Assembly (NCBI GenBank): GCA_039029515.1
Contig: JBCCFX010000029.1
Span: forward strand, 1 to 26,100
DNA: 26,100 nt
Direction of reading: 5' to 3'
Source: JBCCFX01 sp039029515
Lineage (GTDB): Bacteria; Planctomycetota; Phycisphaerae; Phycisphaerales; SM1A02
Shown here: positions 16,905-25,719 of the stretch, piece after piece
How the letters are laid out: each line of letters starts with the position of its first letter
How positions within the stretch are numbered: the first letter of the stretch is position 1
Notes under the pieces: generated by a model
Seen by the model: only the letters and a program-made list of their open reading frames with translations
Told to the model about the DNA's origin: nothing
Database searches by the model: none
Position numbers and translations under genes: made by a program

Positions 16905-17477
16905 ATGCGAATGCTCCTGGCGATCGGACTGCTGAGCGCGATGCCTGTCATGGCCAGCGCTGTGGAAGTCGAGTACACGTTTGGCGGGACGATTGACTCG
17001 GGTGTGCTGGCGCCGATTCCCGGTGTGGGCGTGCTGCAAAGCGGCGCCGAGTTCGAAGTCAAACTTCGATTCGATACTGAAGCCTCGGACATGTTTCCCG
17101 ATACACCATCGATCGGCTGGTACACCACCGGACTTGCGACGGTGAACGTCGATGGACTGCCGCAACTGTCAGGCACCATGGAGATGTTCGTTGAGGCATT
17201 CACGGCTGAACCTGCGTTCTTCGTCTTTGGTCCATTTGATCAGGGCGATCCGCTGTTCTTCCAGGTGATCGTGCCGCTGCCAGGAAAAGCGTTGCCATCA
17301 GACGCGCCACCGTTGACGCTCCCGTTCGAGCAGTCGATTGATCCGTTCATCATGTTTCAGAACGAGCCAGATCAGCGTGGAACCATCACGAGTTTCTCGT
17401 CGCAGGTGATCCCGGCGCCGGCGGCATCGTTGCTGCTTCTAGGAGCTGGATTACGACGTCGACGTCGACGACCATGA
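16905..17477 (+). CDS. Small secreted protein with PEP-CTERM-like sorting tail
   Basis: This 190-residue protein has a signal peptide (MRMLLAIGLLSAMPVMASA, with cleavage probable after ASA at residue 19). A beta-rich middle with VEYTFGGTIDSG resembles secreted proteins of unknown function with PEP-CTERM anchors. The tail IPAPAASLLLLGAG (169-182) is followed by six Arg and a Pro, the Planctomycetota variant of the C-terminal sorting signal (Pro-x-Pro, hydrophobic helix, Arg-rich end). It would be exported, then recognised by an exosortase-type system that links such proteins to envelope glycans. ATG 16905 is chosen because AGAGAGA (16894-16900) sits just upstream; ATG 16878 adds a charged stretch before the signal peptide. 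No exosortase gene is in the window. Confidence 0.72.
   Translation: MRMLLAIGLLSAMPVMASAVEVEYTFGGTIDSGVLAPIPGVGVLQSGAEFEVKLRFDTEASDMFPDTPSIGWYTTGLATVNVDGLPQLSGTMEMFVEAFTAEPAFFVFGPFDQGDPLFFQVIVPLPGKALPSDAPPLTLPFEQSIDPFIMFQNEPDQRGTITSFSSQVIPAPAASLLLLGAGLRRRRRRP
17454..17471 (+). repeat. Short CGACGT tandem repeat coding the Arg tail
   Basis: CGACGT occurs twice in tandem, followed by CGACGA, and this encodes the six-Arg tail of the secreted protein. The repeat could let the tail length vary by slippage. Confidence 0.6.
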
Positions 17478-17587
17478 TTGGCACTGCTTGTGTTGCCGGG
17501 ACTTCGCGCCTGCTTTACTATTGCGAAGACCGACGATGATTCGTTGGTTGTTCGCGCGACGACCGCGCCGTTCGAGACAGTCCTTTC

Positions 17588-19384
17588 ATGATGGCCACTT
17601 CCATGTTCCGACAGACGGTCTGGCTGCTGCGCGATGCCGTGAGAACGACGGGTCGTCGTCTCATCTCGATTGCGGGTTTGCAATTCACCGGCCAGGTGTT
17701 GCAGATTGGCGCGTTGGGTGTGGCGATCACGTACGCCGGTGCACTTCAGGCTGGCGGTGCAGTGTCGCTCTTCGGATCTTCGTACGATGCACGGTCGTCG
17801 ATTGCACTCTTGATTATGGCCACTGTCGCCGTGGGTGGCATGCTTTTTCTTGCGGCGGGCATCACGTACGCGAGCAAGTTTCTGCTGAGCGGCGTGATGC
17901 GAAGCTACGAGGAACAATGCACGCGCGATGCGCTGAAGCATTTCGGTCATACCGATGATCTTCGAGGTGTGTCCACGCACGTTGAAGGCTCACTCGATGA
18001 GCGAACGCTGCTTCGGATCGTGACCAAGGACGCTCGGTATTGCGGTCGCGTTGTCGGCGAAGCGGTCCTCGCATGTGTCCCGCTAGTCCTGCTGATCGTT
18101 GCGTCGATCGTCATGCTGATCATCGATTGGCTGCCAACGGTGATCATTCTCGTATGCTTCATCCTTGCGGGCCCATTCTATATGTGGGCTGCACGACGAG
18201 GCAGCGCATCGATGGAAGGCATCGAGGCGTATGCGCGCGATGATGCTCTGCTCAAAGCTGCGATGATTCGTCGACTCAATCGGTCGATGACCAGTCCGGC
18301 ATCCTCTCCGGCGTGGTTTGAAGATGCGATGGATGATCCGATCAGCCAGGCGTATCTCCGCGCTTACGAGCAACGTTTGCGCGCAGCGCATGTCGGCATC
18401 TTTGTGGCCAACATCCAGATAGCCACGACGATCGCCGTCATCGTGCTCTACTTCGGAATCGCGACGTTGCGCGGTATGGACATGGGCGCGACGCTCGTGA
18501 CGTACATCCTGGCATTGACGTATGCGATGGCGTCATCGCGCGGCGTTGCCAAGGCAATCACGAATATTGCCGTGTTCTCGCCATCGTTCCGTCGCTACGT
18601 TGCGTTTATGTCTTCGGTTGATGCCGATCAGTCGGCGCACGCAAGTGAACCGCCGACAACGATGGACATCGTTGTTGAAGGATCGATCGGTCGAGGTGAA
18701 TCTGGTTGTCCATTGACGCGCGGCACACCGCTGACGGTCATCGCGCCGCATGCGCCGCTGTCTCGCCTCGGCGTCCTGCAGATGATGTGCGGCTTGCTGA
18801 ACTGTGACATGCAGCGCGTCCGTGCGCTGCTCGGACAAGCTGTTTTCGTCCACAGCGACACCGATCCGGCATCGCGGTCAGATGACTCGTTCGGACCTGA
18901 TGCACATGGCGTTCCACCAAGGTCTGCGCTCGGATTCGAATCAGTGCATTGGGATGATCTCCGACGATTCACTTCGGAGGACGTCGAAACGGTCACCGAC
19001 GATGTCTGGTATCGGCTTCTTCCCTCGACCCGATTTGTGTTCAGCCTCATCGGTGCGCTTGAGCGGCGATCCACGACGATCGTCCTCGAGCAGAAGCCGT
19101 ACCGCAAGCTGAGCGAGCATGACCTCGACATCCTGCATACCGCGGCACGCGATCAATTCATCGTGCTGCTGTATACGTTTGTTCCCGATCGACTGTTGTC
19201 GTGTATGGGCGCGTGGTTTGTGTTCGTCGATTCACAGGGCGTCCGTCACATCGGACGACGAGAAGACTATGACGACGTTCGACCCGCGCTACGGCGTCGC
19301 GATGCATCGTGGCTCTCGCAGCCACCGCCGGAAGATGGCGCTCTGGGATGGGCGGGAGACGTGACGTCCGAAGCGACGGTATGA
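17588..19384 (+). CDS. ABC-exporter-like membrane protein with degenerate nucleotide-binding domain
   Basis: This 598-residue protein has an N-terminal membrane domain (about 1-335, hydrophobic segments near 25-50, 75-98, 155-198 and 272-325) with an ABC-exporter look, then a C-terminal domain that follows the NBD pattern but has lost its motifs. At the P-loop position it reads VIAPHAPLSRLG (384-395) with no Lys. At the LSGGQ position it reads LPSTR (478-482). At Walker B it reads IVLEQ (498-502), Glu and Gln replacing Asp and catalytic Glu. The switch region reads VLLYTFVPDRLL, with Phe where His belongs. It probably cannot hydrolyse ATP alone. It sits beside a sulfotransferase and near glycan genes, so a role in envelope glycan transport is plausible. 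The start is uncertain (MM at 17588). Confidence 0.7.
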   Translation: MMATSMFRQTVWLLRDAVRTTGRRLISIAGLQFTGQVLQIGALGVAITYAGALQAGGAVSLFGSSYDARSSIALLIMATVAVGGMLFLAAGITYASKFLLSGVMRSYEEQCTRDALKHFGHTDDLRGVSTHVEGSLDERTLLRIVTKDARYCGRVVGEAVLACVPLVLLIVASIVMLIIDWLPTVIILVCFILAGPFYMWAARRGSASMEGIEAYARDDALLKAAMIRRLNRSMTSPASSPAWFEDAMDDPISQAYLRAYEQRLRAAHVGIFVANIQIATTIAVIVLYFGIATLRGMDMGATLVTYILALTYAMASSRGVAKAITNIAVFSPSFRRYVAFMSSVDADQSAHASEPPTTMDIVVEGSIGRGESGCPLTRGTPLTVIAPHAPLSRLGVLQMMCGLLNCDMQRVRALLGQAVFVHSDTDPASRSDDSFGPDAHGVPPRSALGFESVHWDDLRRFTSEDVETVTDDVWYRLLPSTRFVFSLIGALERRSTTIVLEQKPYRKLSEHDLDILHTAARDQFIVLLYTFVPDRLLSCMGAWFVFVDSQGVRHIGRREDYDDVRPALRRRDASWLSQPPPEDGALGWAGDVTSEATV

Positions 19385-19435
19385 TGACGCAGGCAATCGA
19401 TTGATTGTCGCTCTCGACGCGAATGGAATGGCACG

Positions 19436-20680
19436 ATGACCACCCAGACGGCAACGACTTCAGAATCCACACACGCGGCATCGACCGCGCTGCCCGTCAT
19501 GTGCGTCGGTGGATCGCCGTCTTCGGGTTCAACGCTACTGGCTGATTTGCTGGATTCCACGCCGGGACTGATGTGCCCGCCGGAACTCTATGTGTTGTGC
19601 GTTGAGTCAGCATACTGTTTCGACGACGCTTTCCGCGCGACTGCGAGAGCGCGTCAACCATTTGGCGTGCATGCGCAGTATGTCGATCCGGTTCGCTTCT
19701 TCAATGATAAGTATGCCGAGCACACGGGTGTCACATCGGCGGTGCTCGATGACCTGCTCACGAATGCACGCGATCTGCGTGAGTTCATGTTCGGTCTCGC
19801 GGCACAGGTTGGAAAGCATCGATCGATCTCGCCGGCGGGCTTCGTGGAGAAGACGCCTATCAACGTCAATTGCGCGCCGATGTTCTGTCACATGTTCCCG
19901 GAAGGCGTGTTCGTTCATATCGTTCGGGATGGCCGCGATGTCTGCGCATCGCTCGTGCGTCGCGGTTTTACACTGTACGAAGCAGCGCTGATCTGGATGT
20001 CACAGGTGCACGCAGGGCGACTTGCGGCCGTGGCAGAGAATGCCGTGGAAGTCCGGTACGAAGATCTGCTCGAACGCCCATTCGAGATTGCGGCTGATCT
20101 CGGGGCGCGAGTCGGAACATCGGTTGATCCTGACGACATTCAGGCTCGTTTACTGGACAACACATATCGGGCCGGTCTGCCACGCATTGCGAGTTGGCAG
20201 GTTCCCGAATTCTCAACCGAAGTCCGTCGTGCTCATACGTACAAAGATCGATTGTCGGCGAAGAACATCGCGTGGCTCGAATCGCTCGCGTTAGTGCAGG
20301 TCGGGCCGAATGGCATGTCGCACGTCATCGCGCGATTCGGTGACCTCTTGCGGCAGTACAATTACGTGCCGGACAACGAGTCTTATGACATCACGTTGCC
20401 GCTCGATCGACTGCTGCAATGTCATGGCGAGTTCCTCCGAAAGAGTCGCAACGTGACATCATGGACTGATCGTGCCTTGGTGATGTCTTCGCGTGCCAGT
20501 GACTGGAGTGCGACCAGTTCGCCGGTGTCGGTCCTGGCGCAATCACCGCGCCTGCCCGACACATTGCGCCAGGCGGCGACGGTTGGCGAGGGCCAGTTCG
20601 CAGCTGAGACGTTGCAATTGCTGTCGTTTCAGATTGAAGCCGAACAACGCGAGAACGCATCGGATGCGCCGGCAACGTAG
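19436..20680 (+). CDS. PAPS-dependent sulfotransferase family protein
   Basis: This 414-residue protein transfers sulfate from PAPS to a hydroxyl or amine. It has the 5'-phosphosulfate-binding loop GGSPSSGSTLL (25-35), EKTP (138-141) and the 3'-phosphate-binding HIVRDGRDVCASL (161-173). The helix after it (YEAALIWMSQVHAGR) fits the Sulfotransfer_1/3 fold. The C-terminal 130 residues are not part of the core and are unassigned. ATG 19436 has GGAATGG about 7 bases upstream. It follows the ABC-like gene by 51 bases on the same strand, and ends 9 bases from the convergent GT4 gene. It probably sulfates a glycan, lipid or protein linked to the nearby surface-sugar genes; the acceptor is unknown. 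Confidence 0.85.
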   Translation: MTTQTATTSESTHAASTALPVMCVGGSPSSGSTLLADLLDSTPGLMCPPELYVLCVESAYCFDDAFRATARARQPFGVHAQYVDPVRFFNDKYAEHTGVTSAVLDDLLTNARDLREFMFGLAAQVGKHRSISPAGFVEKTPINVNCAPMFCHMFPEGVFVHIVRDGRDVCASLVRRGFTLYEAALIWMSQVHAGRLAAVAENAVEVRYEDLLERPFEIAADLGARVGTSVDPDDIQARLLDNTYRAGLPRIASWQVPEFSTEVRRAHTYKDRLSAKNIAWLESLALVQVGPNGMSHVIARFGDLLRQYNYVPDNESYDITLPLDRLLQCHGEFLRKSRNVTSWTDRALVMSSRASDWSATSSPVSVLAQSPRLPDTLRQAATVGEGQFAAETLQLLSFQIEAEQRENASDAPAT

Positions 20681-20689
20681 CATTGCCCG

Positions 20690-21973
20690 TTATCGGTGAA
20701 TCAGTTTTCGAATCGCGCGCCCGGTCGCAAACTTCAAGCCGCGATTCCGTCGAAGCTCAAAGAACCGAGCGATCGGATCGGTCGACGGTCGAGTGCCGAT
20801 CTGTTTCTTCATGACATTCTTCTGGTGCCGGAAGAAATCCAGCACGCCGTTGATGTCGACATCGCGCGGATTGGCGATCGCGTCCTCGTACTCGTGACGC
20901 AGGGTCTGCGCGACGACGGCGGAGTCGTGAACGCGCTCGCAGTACGTTCGGCCGCGATGAGCCACGGCACGACGATGCTCAACGTCCGTGATCAGACGCC
21001 GTAGCACATCGGTGATTGTGTCCGGATTGGCAACGGCAAGCGGCGGACCGTCGTCAAACGTCGGGATGAGATCATCGCGAATGTACGACACGACCGCTTT
21101 GCCCAGCGCCATCGCTTCGACGGCAAGGACGCCGTACCAGCCGATCCGAAGTTGATCGACCACGATGTCGGCTTCCTGATACCGCTGGCGCGCGACATCA
21201 TTGGGAAGACCTTCGATGACCTCGAACCGAAACTTCAGGCCTTCAGCCTTGAGCGTTTCGATCGCCGCGATCACGTGATCAGATCCCTTGACGATGCGCC
21301 GGCTCGGTGCGTGAACGATCAGCGGCTCCTCGTCGTTGCGGAGTCCAACGTTGGGCCAATCCTCAAGATCAATGGCGCGCGGCACGATGCCTGCGCTGGG
21401 CATGTAGGTCTGGAGTTCCGGATCGGGCACGAAGACTTTGTGTGCGACACTTTCGACGAATGTCATGAGCATCTTCATCGTGTGCTCAGGGAACTTGGTC
21501 ACGATCTTGTTGGGATCTTCATCCACGTAGTGATAAGGGCTGACCTCTCGAAACCGACTGTGCAACCGAATCTCTGAGCCGCGGAAGTGGTAGACGAGCG
21601 TCTTGCCGGCAGCGCGGAGCGCCAGAAGATCCGCGCCGGACGGAAACGTCAGGCGTTTGCTGTCGAAGTAAAAGTACGGGCGGAAGTAGAAATGAAAGAC
21701 GTCGTAACGAGGCGTGGCTTCGCGAAGAAAATCAGCGAACGAGTCATAGCCATCGCCGCGTACCTGAATGTTCATGTCAGCGCCGTAGCCGAACTTTGAG
21801 CTGTTCATAAGGACACAATCCGCTTCGACGCCGATACGCCGAAGCGCGCGCGAGATTGTCCATGGTTGGCCGGCCGCGCCGGTGACACCATGAATCGTGC
21901 GCAACGTGGCGCTTCCGTTTCGGGATGCGCCGTGCGCGTCGTGGGGCGGTGCGGGTTCAGACTGCTCTGGCAT
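20690..21973 (-). CDS. GT4-family glycosyltransferase
   Basis: This 427-residue protein is GT-B fold. HAPSRRIVKGSDHVIAAI (221-238) is the GT4 donor-binding start of the second Rossmann half, and ADIVVDQLRIGWYGVLAVEA (268-287) followed by MALGKAVVSY holds the conserved E-x7-E-type site (E286 onward). The first half (about 25-215) has the usual divergent acceptor domain. ATG 21973 has AGGAC a few bases upstream on the - strand. It has a His/Pro-rich N-terminus (1-20) outside the fold. It likely adds a sugar in envelope glycan assembly, like its neighbours. It converges with the sulfotransferase gene. Confidence 0.85.
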   Translation of the reverse strand: MPEQSEPAPPHDAHGASRNGSATLRTIHGVTGAAGQPWTISRALRRIGVEADCVLMNSSKFGYGADMNIQVRGDGYDSFADFLREATPRYDVFHFYFRPYFYFDSKRLTFPSGADLLALRAAGKTLVYHFRGSEIRLHSRFREVSPYHYVDEDPNKIVTKFPEHTMKMLMTFVESVAHKVFVPDPELQTYMPSAGIVPRAIDLEDWPNVGLRNDEEPLIVHAPSRRIVKGSDHVIAAIETLKAEGLKFRFEVIEGLPNDVARQRYQEADIVVDQLRIGWYGVLAVEAMALGKAVVSYIRDDLIPTFDDGPPLAVANPDTITDVLRRLITDVEHRRAVAHRGRTYCERVHDSAVVAQTLRHEYEDAIANPRDVDINGVLDFFRHQKNVMKKQIGTRPSTDPIARFFELRRNRGLKFATGRAIRKLIHR

Positions 21974-22068
21974 GGGAATTGGTCCTGCGTGTCCGGTGAA
22001 TCACGATCATACTGTGCGCACAACGAATCTGTGTGTGCGACGACACTTCAGGACGAGGCAAATGAAGC

Positions 22069-24531
22069 TCAGGAATGAGCCTCGGTCGAGACTGACGGGC
22101 GACCGAACTGCGCGGTGGCATGCTCGATCAGAGACGCATGGAGCGTATGCGAGGCGCCGGCGGAGGGATAGGTCAGCGTGACGTGGCCTTGCAGTTCTGA
22201 GCCGGCGAGACCTTCGATGAGAGTCGTCCCCGTTCCGTGGGGCGAATCAGGCGAGCAGGGCGGGCCGCCGGACTCCTGCCAGTGGAGGATGAGCTTGGTG
22301 GTCTGGTCGTCGATTCGTTCCGCTGACCAGTTGATGTCGACCGTCCCATCGGACGAACGCAATGCGCCGTGCTTCTGACAGTTGGTCATGAACTCGTTGA
22401 TGATCATCCCCAATGCCTGCGCTTGCGATAGCGGTACGTGCACAGGAGGTCCATGGATCGCGATGCGTCCATCGTCTGATGCATGCGTGATGGTCTCGAT
22501 CATCGTGTTCAGATCACCGCCGTGCCATTGTGTATCAGAGAGGATGGCATGCACCGCGGCGATCGCCTGTGCTCGCGAGCTCAGTGATGACGCGAGCTCA
22601 TCGACCGAATCGGAACTATCTCGGCTGAGGTCAATGAGTGTCAGTAATGAGCTCAGGTTGTTGCGCACGCGATGATCCAGTTCACTCACGAGAAGGCGTT
22701 GCAATTCCTCGCGCGCTGCAAGCTCTTCTTCCGCGCGTTTGCGGTCGGTGATGTCCATCGCCTGCGCCGCGATGTACTTGACTTGTCCCTCATCGTCCTG
22801 AATCGCAGTCCATGCCGACAGTGCATAGCGGACTTCACCGTTTGCCGCTCGATACTTGTCTTCAGCCAGCACTGGCTCATTGCGTTCGACGGCCTCGACG
22901 ATATGGAGGCGAATGGTTTCGGCCCAATCGTCAAGGTCACGCCACGGCGGCGTTTCCCAGAAGAGCTGTCCAATGAACTCCTCGCGATTGGCGCCTGTCG
23001 AACGCAATGGCAGATCGTTGATTTCCAGAACGCGACCATCCGGCGACAGGATTGCCAGGAACTGGAACTGCTGGTTGAAGACCAGTTGATAGCGAATCTC
23101 GGAGGCTCGGATCGATTCCTCGTGTGCCTTGCGGTCGGTGACATCCAGCGTCGTGCCGAACATCGTCATCGGGTTGCCATCCGCATCCCGGCTGATCTCA
23201 CCGACATCGTGAACGTGCCGGATGGAACCATCGTCACGAACAACGCGAAACTCTGTGTCGAACGGTGCGCCGTGCTCACGTGCGGCTGTCGACTCCTGAA
23301 GCACGCGCTCGCGGTCGTCGGGGTGAATCAGGGCAACCATGCGATCGAGCGTTGGCTCAGCATCAGGAATCCCGAGAATGGACCGCATTTCATCCGACCA
23401 GATCAGCTTGCCAGTCTGGAAGTTGAATGCATAACTCCCGAGGTGCGCGATGGACTGTGCTTTTCGAAGGTCAGCTTCACGTGCGCGCAGTGCGTTCACG
23501 GCGCGGGCTCGAGTCATCTCGCTGGCTATGCGTGAACTGAAGAGCTGCAGTATCGATTCAACAAACTCGGTGTCTCGAACAGGACGACGGAATAGTGCGA
23601 CGACGATGCCGACCGGCTTCTGCTGTTCGTCGAAAAGAGGAATACCGACGTAGCCTTCCATGGCCATGTCAACGAGCATCTCGTCATCGGGATAGAGCGT
23701 GGTGACATCTTTGGGAATCATGACCGGAATCTGCCCGATCACGCGTTCACACGGTGTACCTTCCAGCGCGTATGTCGTGTTGTCGACAATCTCATTCTCT
23801 TCAGCGATCGCCAGCGTTTGAATCGACGCATTGATATCCTCGCTCGACTCACCGATCAGGACGCAGTCGGAATTCACGACGCGGGCAAGGTGCAATGCCA
23901 TGGATTGAAAATACGCCGTACTGTCCATCGTGCTGGCAGGTTCACCGAGGAATCGAATCGCCTCGTCCTTCAGGCGATGACGTGTTGAATCCGCAACAGC
24001 AGCGATCACACATGGCTGTCCATCAAGCACCGTTCCATGCAAGCAGACTTCGGCCCAGAAATGATCGCCGTCAAGCCGTCCCGCCTGCCACTCGAACGAC
24101 TGCGGTCCTTCCGTCATCGCGCGCCGAATCATCTCCAATCCGCGTTCAGCGCCGAACGGTTCCACATCCGGCAGAAAACTCGAGAGTGTCATGCCGATGG
24201 CCTGCTCGCGCGTGCAGCGGAACATCTCGAGCATGTTCTCATTCACGTCGAGAAGGATGCCTGTATTCGGATCGTGCACGAGAATTGCATCGTGTGTTGT
24301 CGCGAACACATCCGCGATGGTGCGATTTGTCGTCGCTTCAACGGCTGATGATGATGGTGATTTCGATGGTGGTGACAGGAATACAGCGCTGCCATACCCA
24401 ATCGCCGCGGCGACCATGACGGTCGCAGTCGCCAACCAGAGCGGAACGAACAGAGATGCTGCAAGGATGATGCCGGCTGTGATCAGAACACACAGCGCGA
24501 TTCGAAACGAGATACCGACGCCTGGACGCAT
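22069..24531 (-). CDS. Membrane-anchored PAS/GAF sensor histidine kinase (HisKA_2/HWE type)
   Basis: This 820-residue protein senses a signal and autophosphorylates on His. Two membrane segments (about 9-30 and 32-53) have almost no periplasmic loop, so sensing is probably cytoplasmic. Then come PAS (about 70-190), GAF (about 200-345), PAS_3 (about 355-475) and another PAS (about 478-605), the last two ending with the MDITDRK-type PAC end. SELDHRVRNNLSSL carries the phospho-acceptor (H620), the HisKA_2/HWE signature. The ATPase domain has the N-box NEFMTN (712-717) and GTGTTLIEGL. A GGAGGAAG sits 9 bases before the ATG. HisKA_2/HWE kinases often work with stand-alone response regulators; none is encoded nearby, so the partner is elsewhere. 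Confidence 0.9.
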   Translation of the reverse strand: MRPGVGISFRIALCVLITAGIILAASLFVPLWLATATVMVAAAIGYGSAVFLSPPSKSPSSSAVEATTNRTIADVFATTHDAILVHDPNTGILLDVNENMLEMFRCTREQAIGMTLSSFLPDVEPFGAERGLEMIRRAMTEGPQSFEWQAGRLDGDHFWAEVCLHGTVLDGQPCVIAAVADSTRHRLKDEAIRFLGEPASTMDSTAYFQSMALHLARVVNSDCVLIGESSEDINASIQTLAIAEENEIVDNTTYALEGTPCERVIGQIPVMIPKDVTTLYPDDEMLVDMAMEGYVGIPLFDEQQKPVGIVVALFRRPVRDTEFVESILQLFSSRIASEMTRARAVNALRAREADLRKAQSIAHLGSYAFNFQTGKLIWSDEMRSILGIPDAEPTLDRMVALIHPDDRERVLQESTAAREHGAPFDTEFRVVRDDGSIRHVHDVGEISRDADGNPMTMFGTTLDVTDRKAHEESIRASEIRYQLVFNQQFQFLAILSPDGRVLEINDLPLRSTGANREEFIGQLFWETPPWRDLDDWAETIRLHIVEAVERNEPVLAEDKYRAANGEVRYALSAWTAIQDDEGQVKYIAAQAMDITDRKRAEEELAAREELQRLLVSELDHRVRNNLSSLLTLIDLSRDSSDSVDELASSLSSRAQAIAAVHAILSDTQWHGGDLNTMIETITHASDDGRIAIHGPPVHVPLSQAQALGMIINEFMTNCQKHGALRSSDGTVDINWSAERIDDQTTKLILHWQESGGPPCSPDSPHGTGTTLIEGLAGSELQGHVTLTYPSAGASHTLHASLIEHATAQFGRPSVSTEAHS

Positions 24532-24720
24532 CGAGCCTCACTTCCTCCGCATTGTTTTCTCCGTCGCTGCGCTCGTGTTGGTGTCACAAGCGCGGTCGCC
24601 AGCGGAGACAGTTGCCACCCAACAGCCCGATCATACTCCGAAAGACGCCTGGACGCGATAGTTGACAGCACGTCACCGTGTTGCGCTGACAGAACCGATA
24701 CACCCCGAACAAGGCCGCGA

Positions 24721-25515
24721 TTATCCGCTTGTTGGCAGCAGAATCACCCGAACACGCGTGAAATCGAGGATCAACTCATCATCGATTTCCTGGTAATTCA
24801 CGCGGAGTTCGTGGCCGAGTTGATCGGTCAGGAGAATTGTCTGCCCGTCGTAGCGAAGCTGTCGATGGATCACATTCATCGTGCCGTCCGTGCGCAGAAT
24901 GCGAATTGTCAGTCGGCCGACGCGCTCGAACTCGAACCAGACATCCTGAAAATATCGCGCATCGCCAAGGATTCGTCGCGCTTTCCATGACGTGCCGGCG
25001 AGCGGATGATCGATGACGTACGTGCCGACCGCGCCGCGGCGCAACGGCGCATCGATTTCTTCCTGAACGGAACCGGTGATGAGCCGAAGCCGTGCGCTGA
25101 CTGCCGTCGTGTCGATGCGCATCTCGTCGCCGTACAATTCGAACGTGGCCTGCCGGTCGTAGCCCATGTCATTGAACATGGAGATGACATCGCGTTCGAC
25201 AACGTATCGTTCGTACTCGGTCGTCGTCACACCGTTTGGCTGCACGACAGTCGTGGTCATCGTGCCGTCATCGCCAAACGAGAGAACCGCCGTCGCGCGA
25301 TCGAGCGTCTGCTCGCCCACGATGGATTCCACGCGCCACACGGTGCCCGCAAGTGGATTCGGCGCGATCGCCGGCGGGGGTGTGATCGTGGTCGCGCCCA
25401 ATGCGCCTGATGCCGCATCGACCGAGGCGTCCTGGCCGGTATTGGATCCGGCGCAGGCCGACAGCGATAGGAGGATGGCGAGTACAAGTACGAGGCGACC
25501 GAGTGGGCACTGCAT
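24721..25515 (-). CDS. Lipoprotein with two tandem lipocalin-like (META/hypothetical) domains
   Basis: This 264-residue protein has a lipobox LSLSAC (Cys21 after a hydrophobic core), so it is probably a lipid-anchored envelope protein. Residues about 54-135 and 171-252 are two diverged copies of one domain: each begins PLAGT-x-W, has a Gly-x-x-T turn in the middle and ends near an Asp-Glu-hydrophobic pair (DEMRID and DELILDF). They resemble small beta-barrel 'lipocalin-like' or META-type domains, but I cannot fix the family. An AT/Pro-rich linker (about 22-53) joins the lipid anchor to the first repeat. It is divergent from the CBM9-like gene and separated from the kinase gene by about 190 bases. 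Confidence 0.7.
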   Translation of the reverse strand: MQCPLGRLVLVLAILLSLSACAGSNTGQDASVDAASGALGATTITPPPAIAPNPLAGTVWRVESIVGEQTLDRATAVLSFGDDGTMTTTVVQPNGVTTTEYERYVVERDVISMFNDMGYDRQATFELYGDEMRIDTTAVSARLRLITGSVQEEIDAPLRRGAVGTYVIDHPLAGTSWKARRILGDARYFQDVWFEFERVGRLTIRILRTDGTMNVIHRQLRYDGQTILLTDQLGHELRVNYQEIDDELILDFTRVRVILLPTSG

Positions 25516-25719
25516 GTCAGAATCCTACGAGAATCAGGAACGCTCGACCATCCTACGGTGATGCGTCTCACGCTGCAGGTCGCCGGCCAGTCGGAATGCA
25601 CGAATTCCGGCATCGGCGCTGCTGGTCTCAACGGACGCAACGACGGTGGATTGCATCGTCATTGCCGATGACCGCAGCCAAATGTCGCGGGGTGAGGCAT
25701 CTGCGGTATCCTGCCTTGC

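Noticed and set aside
17502..17529. CTTCGC ... GCGAAG inverted repeat after the PEP-CTERM-like gene
   Set aside because: The loop is about 15 bases and no T-run follows, so it is not a convincing terminator.
17588..19384. Calling the ABC-like gene a pseudogene
   Set aside because: The frame is intact for 598 codons with normal codon use; loss of motifs is spread over the whole domain, which fits divergence under use rather than decay.
22672..23535. 287-codon open frame on the + strand
   Set aside because: It is antisense to the well-supported histidine kinase gene and has no family pattern; the long frame reflects GC-rich codon use.
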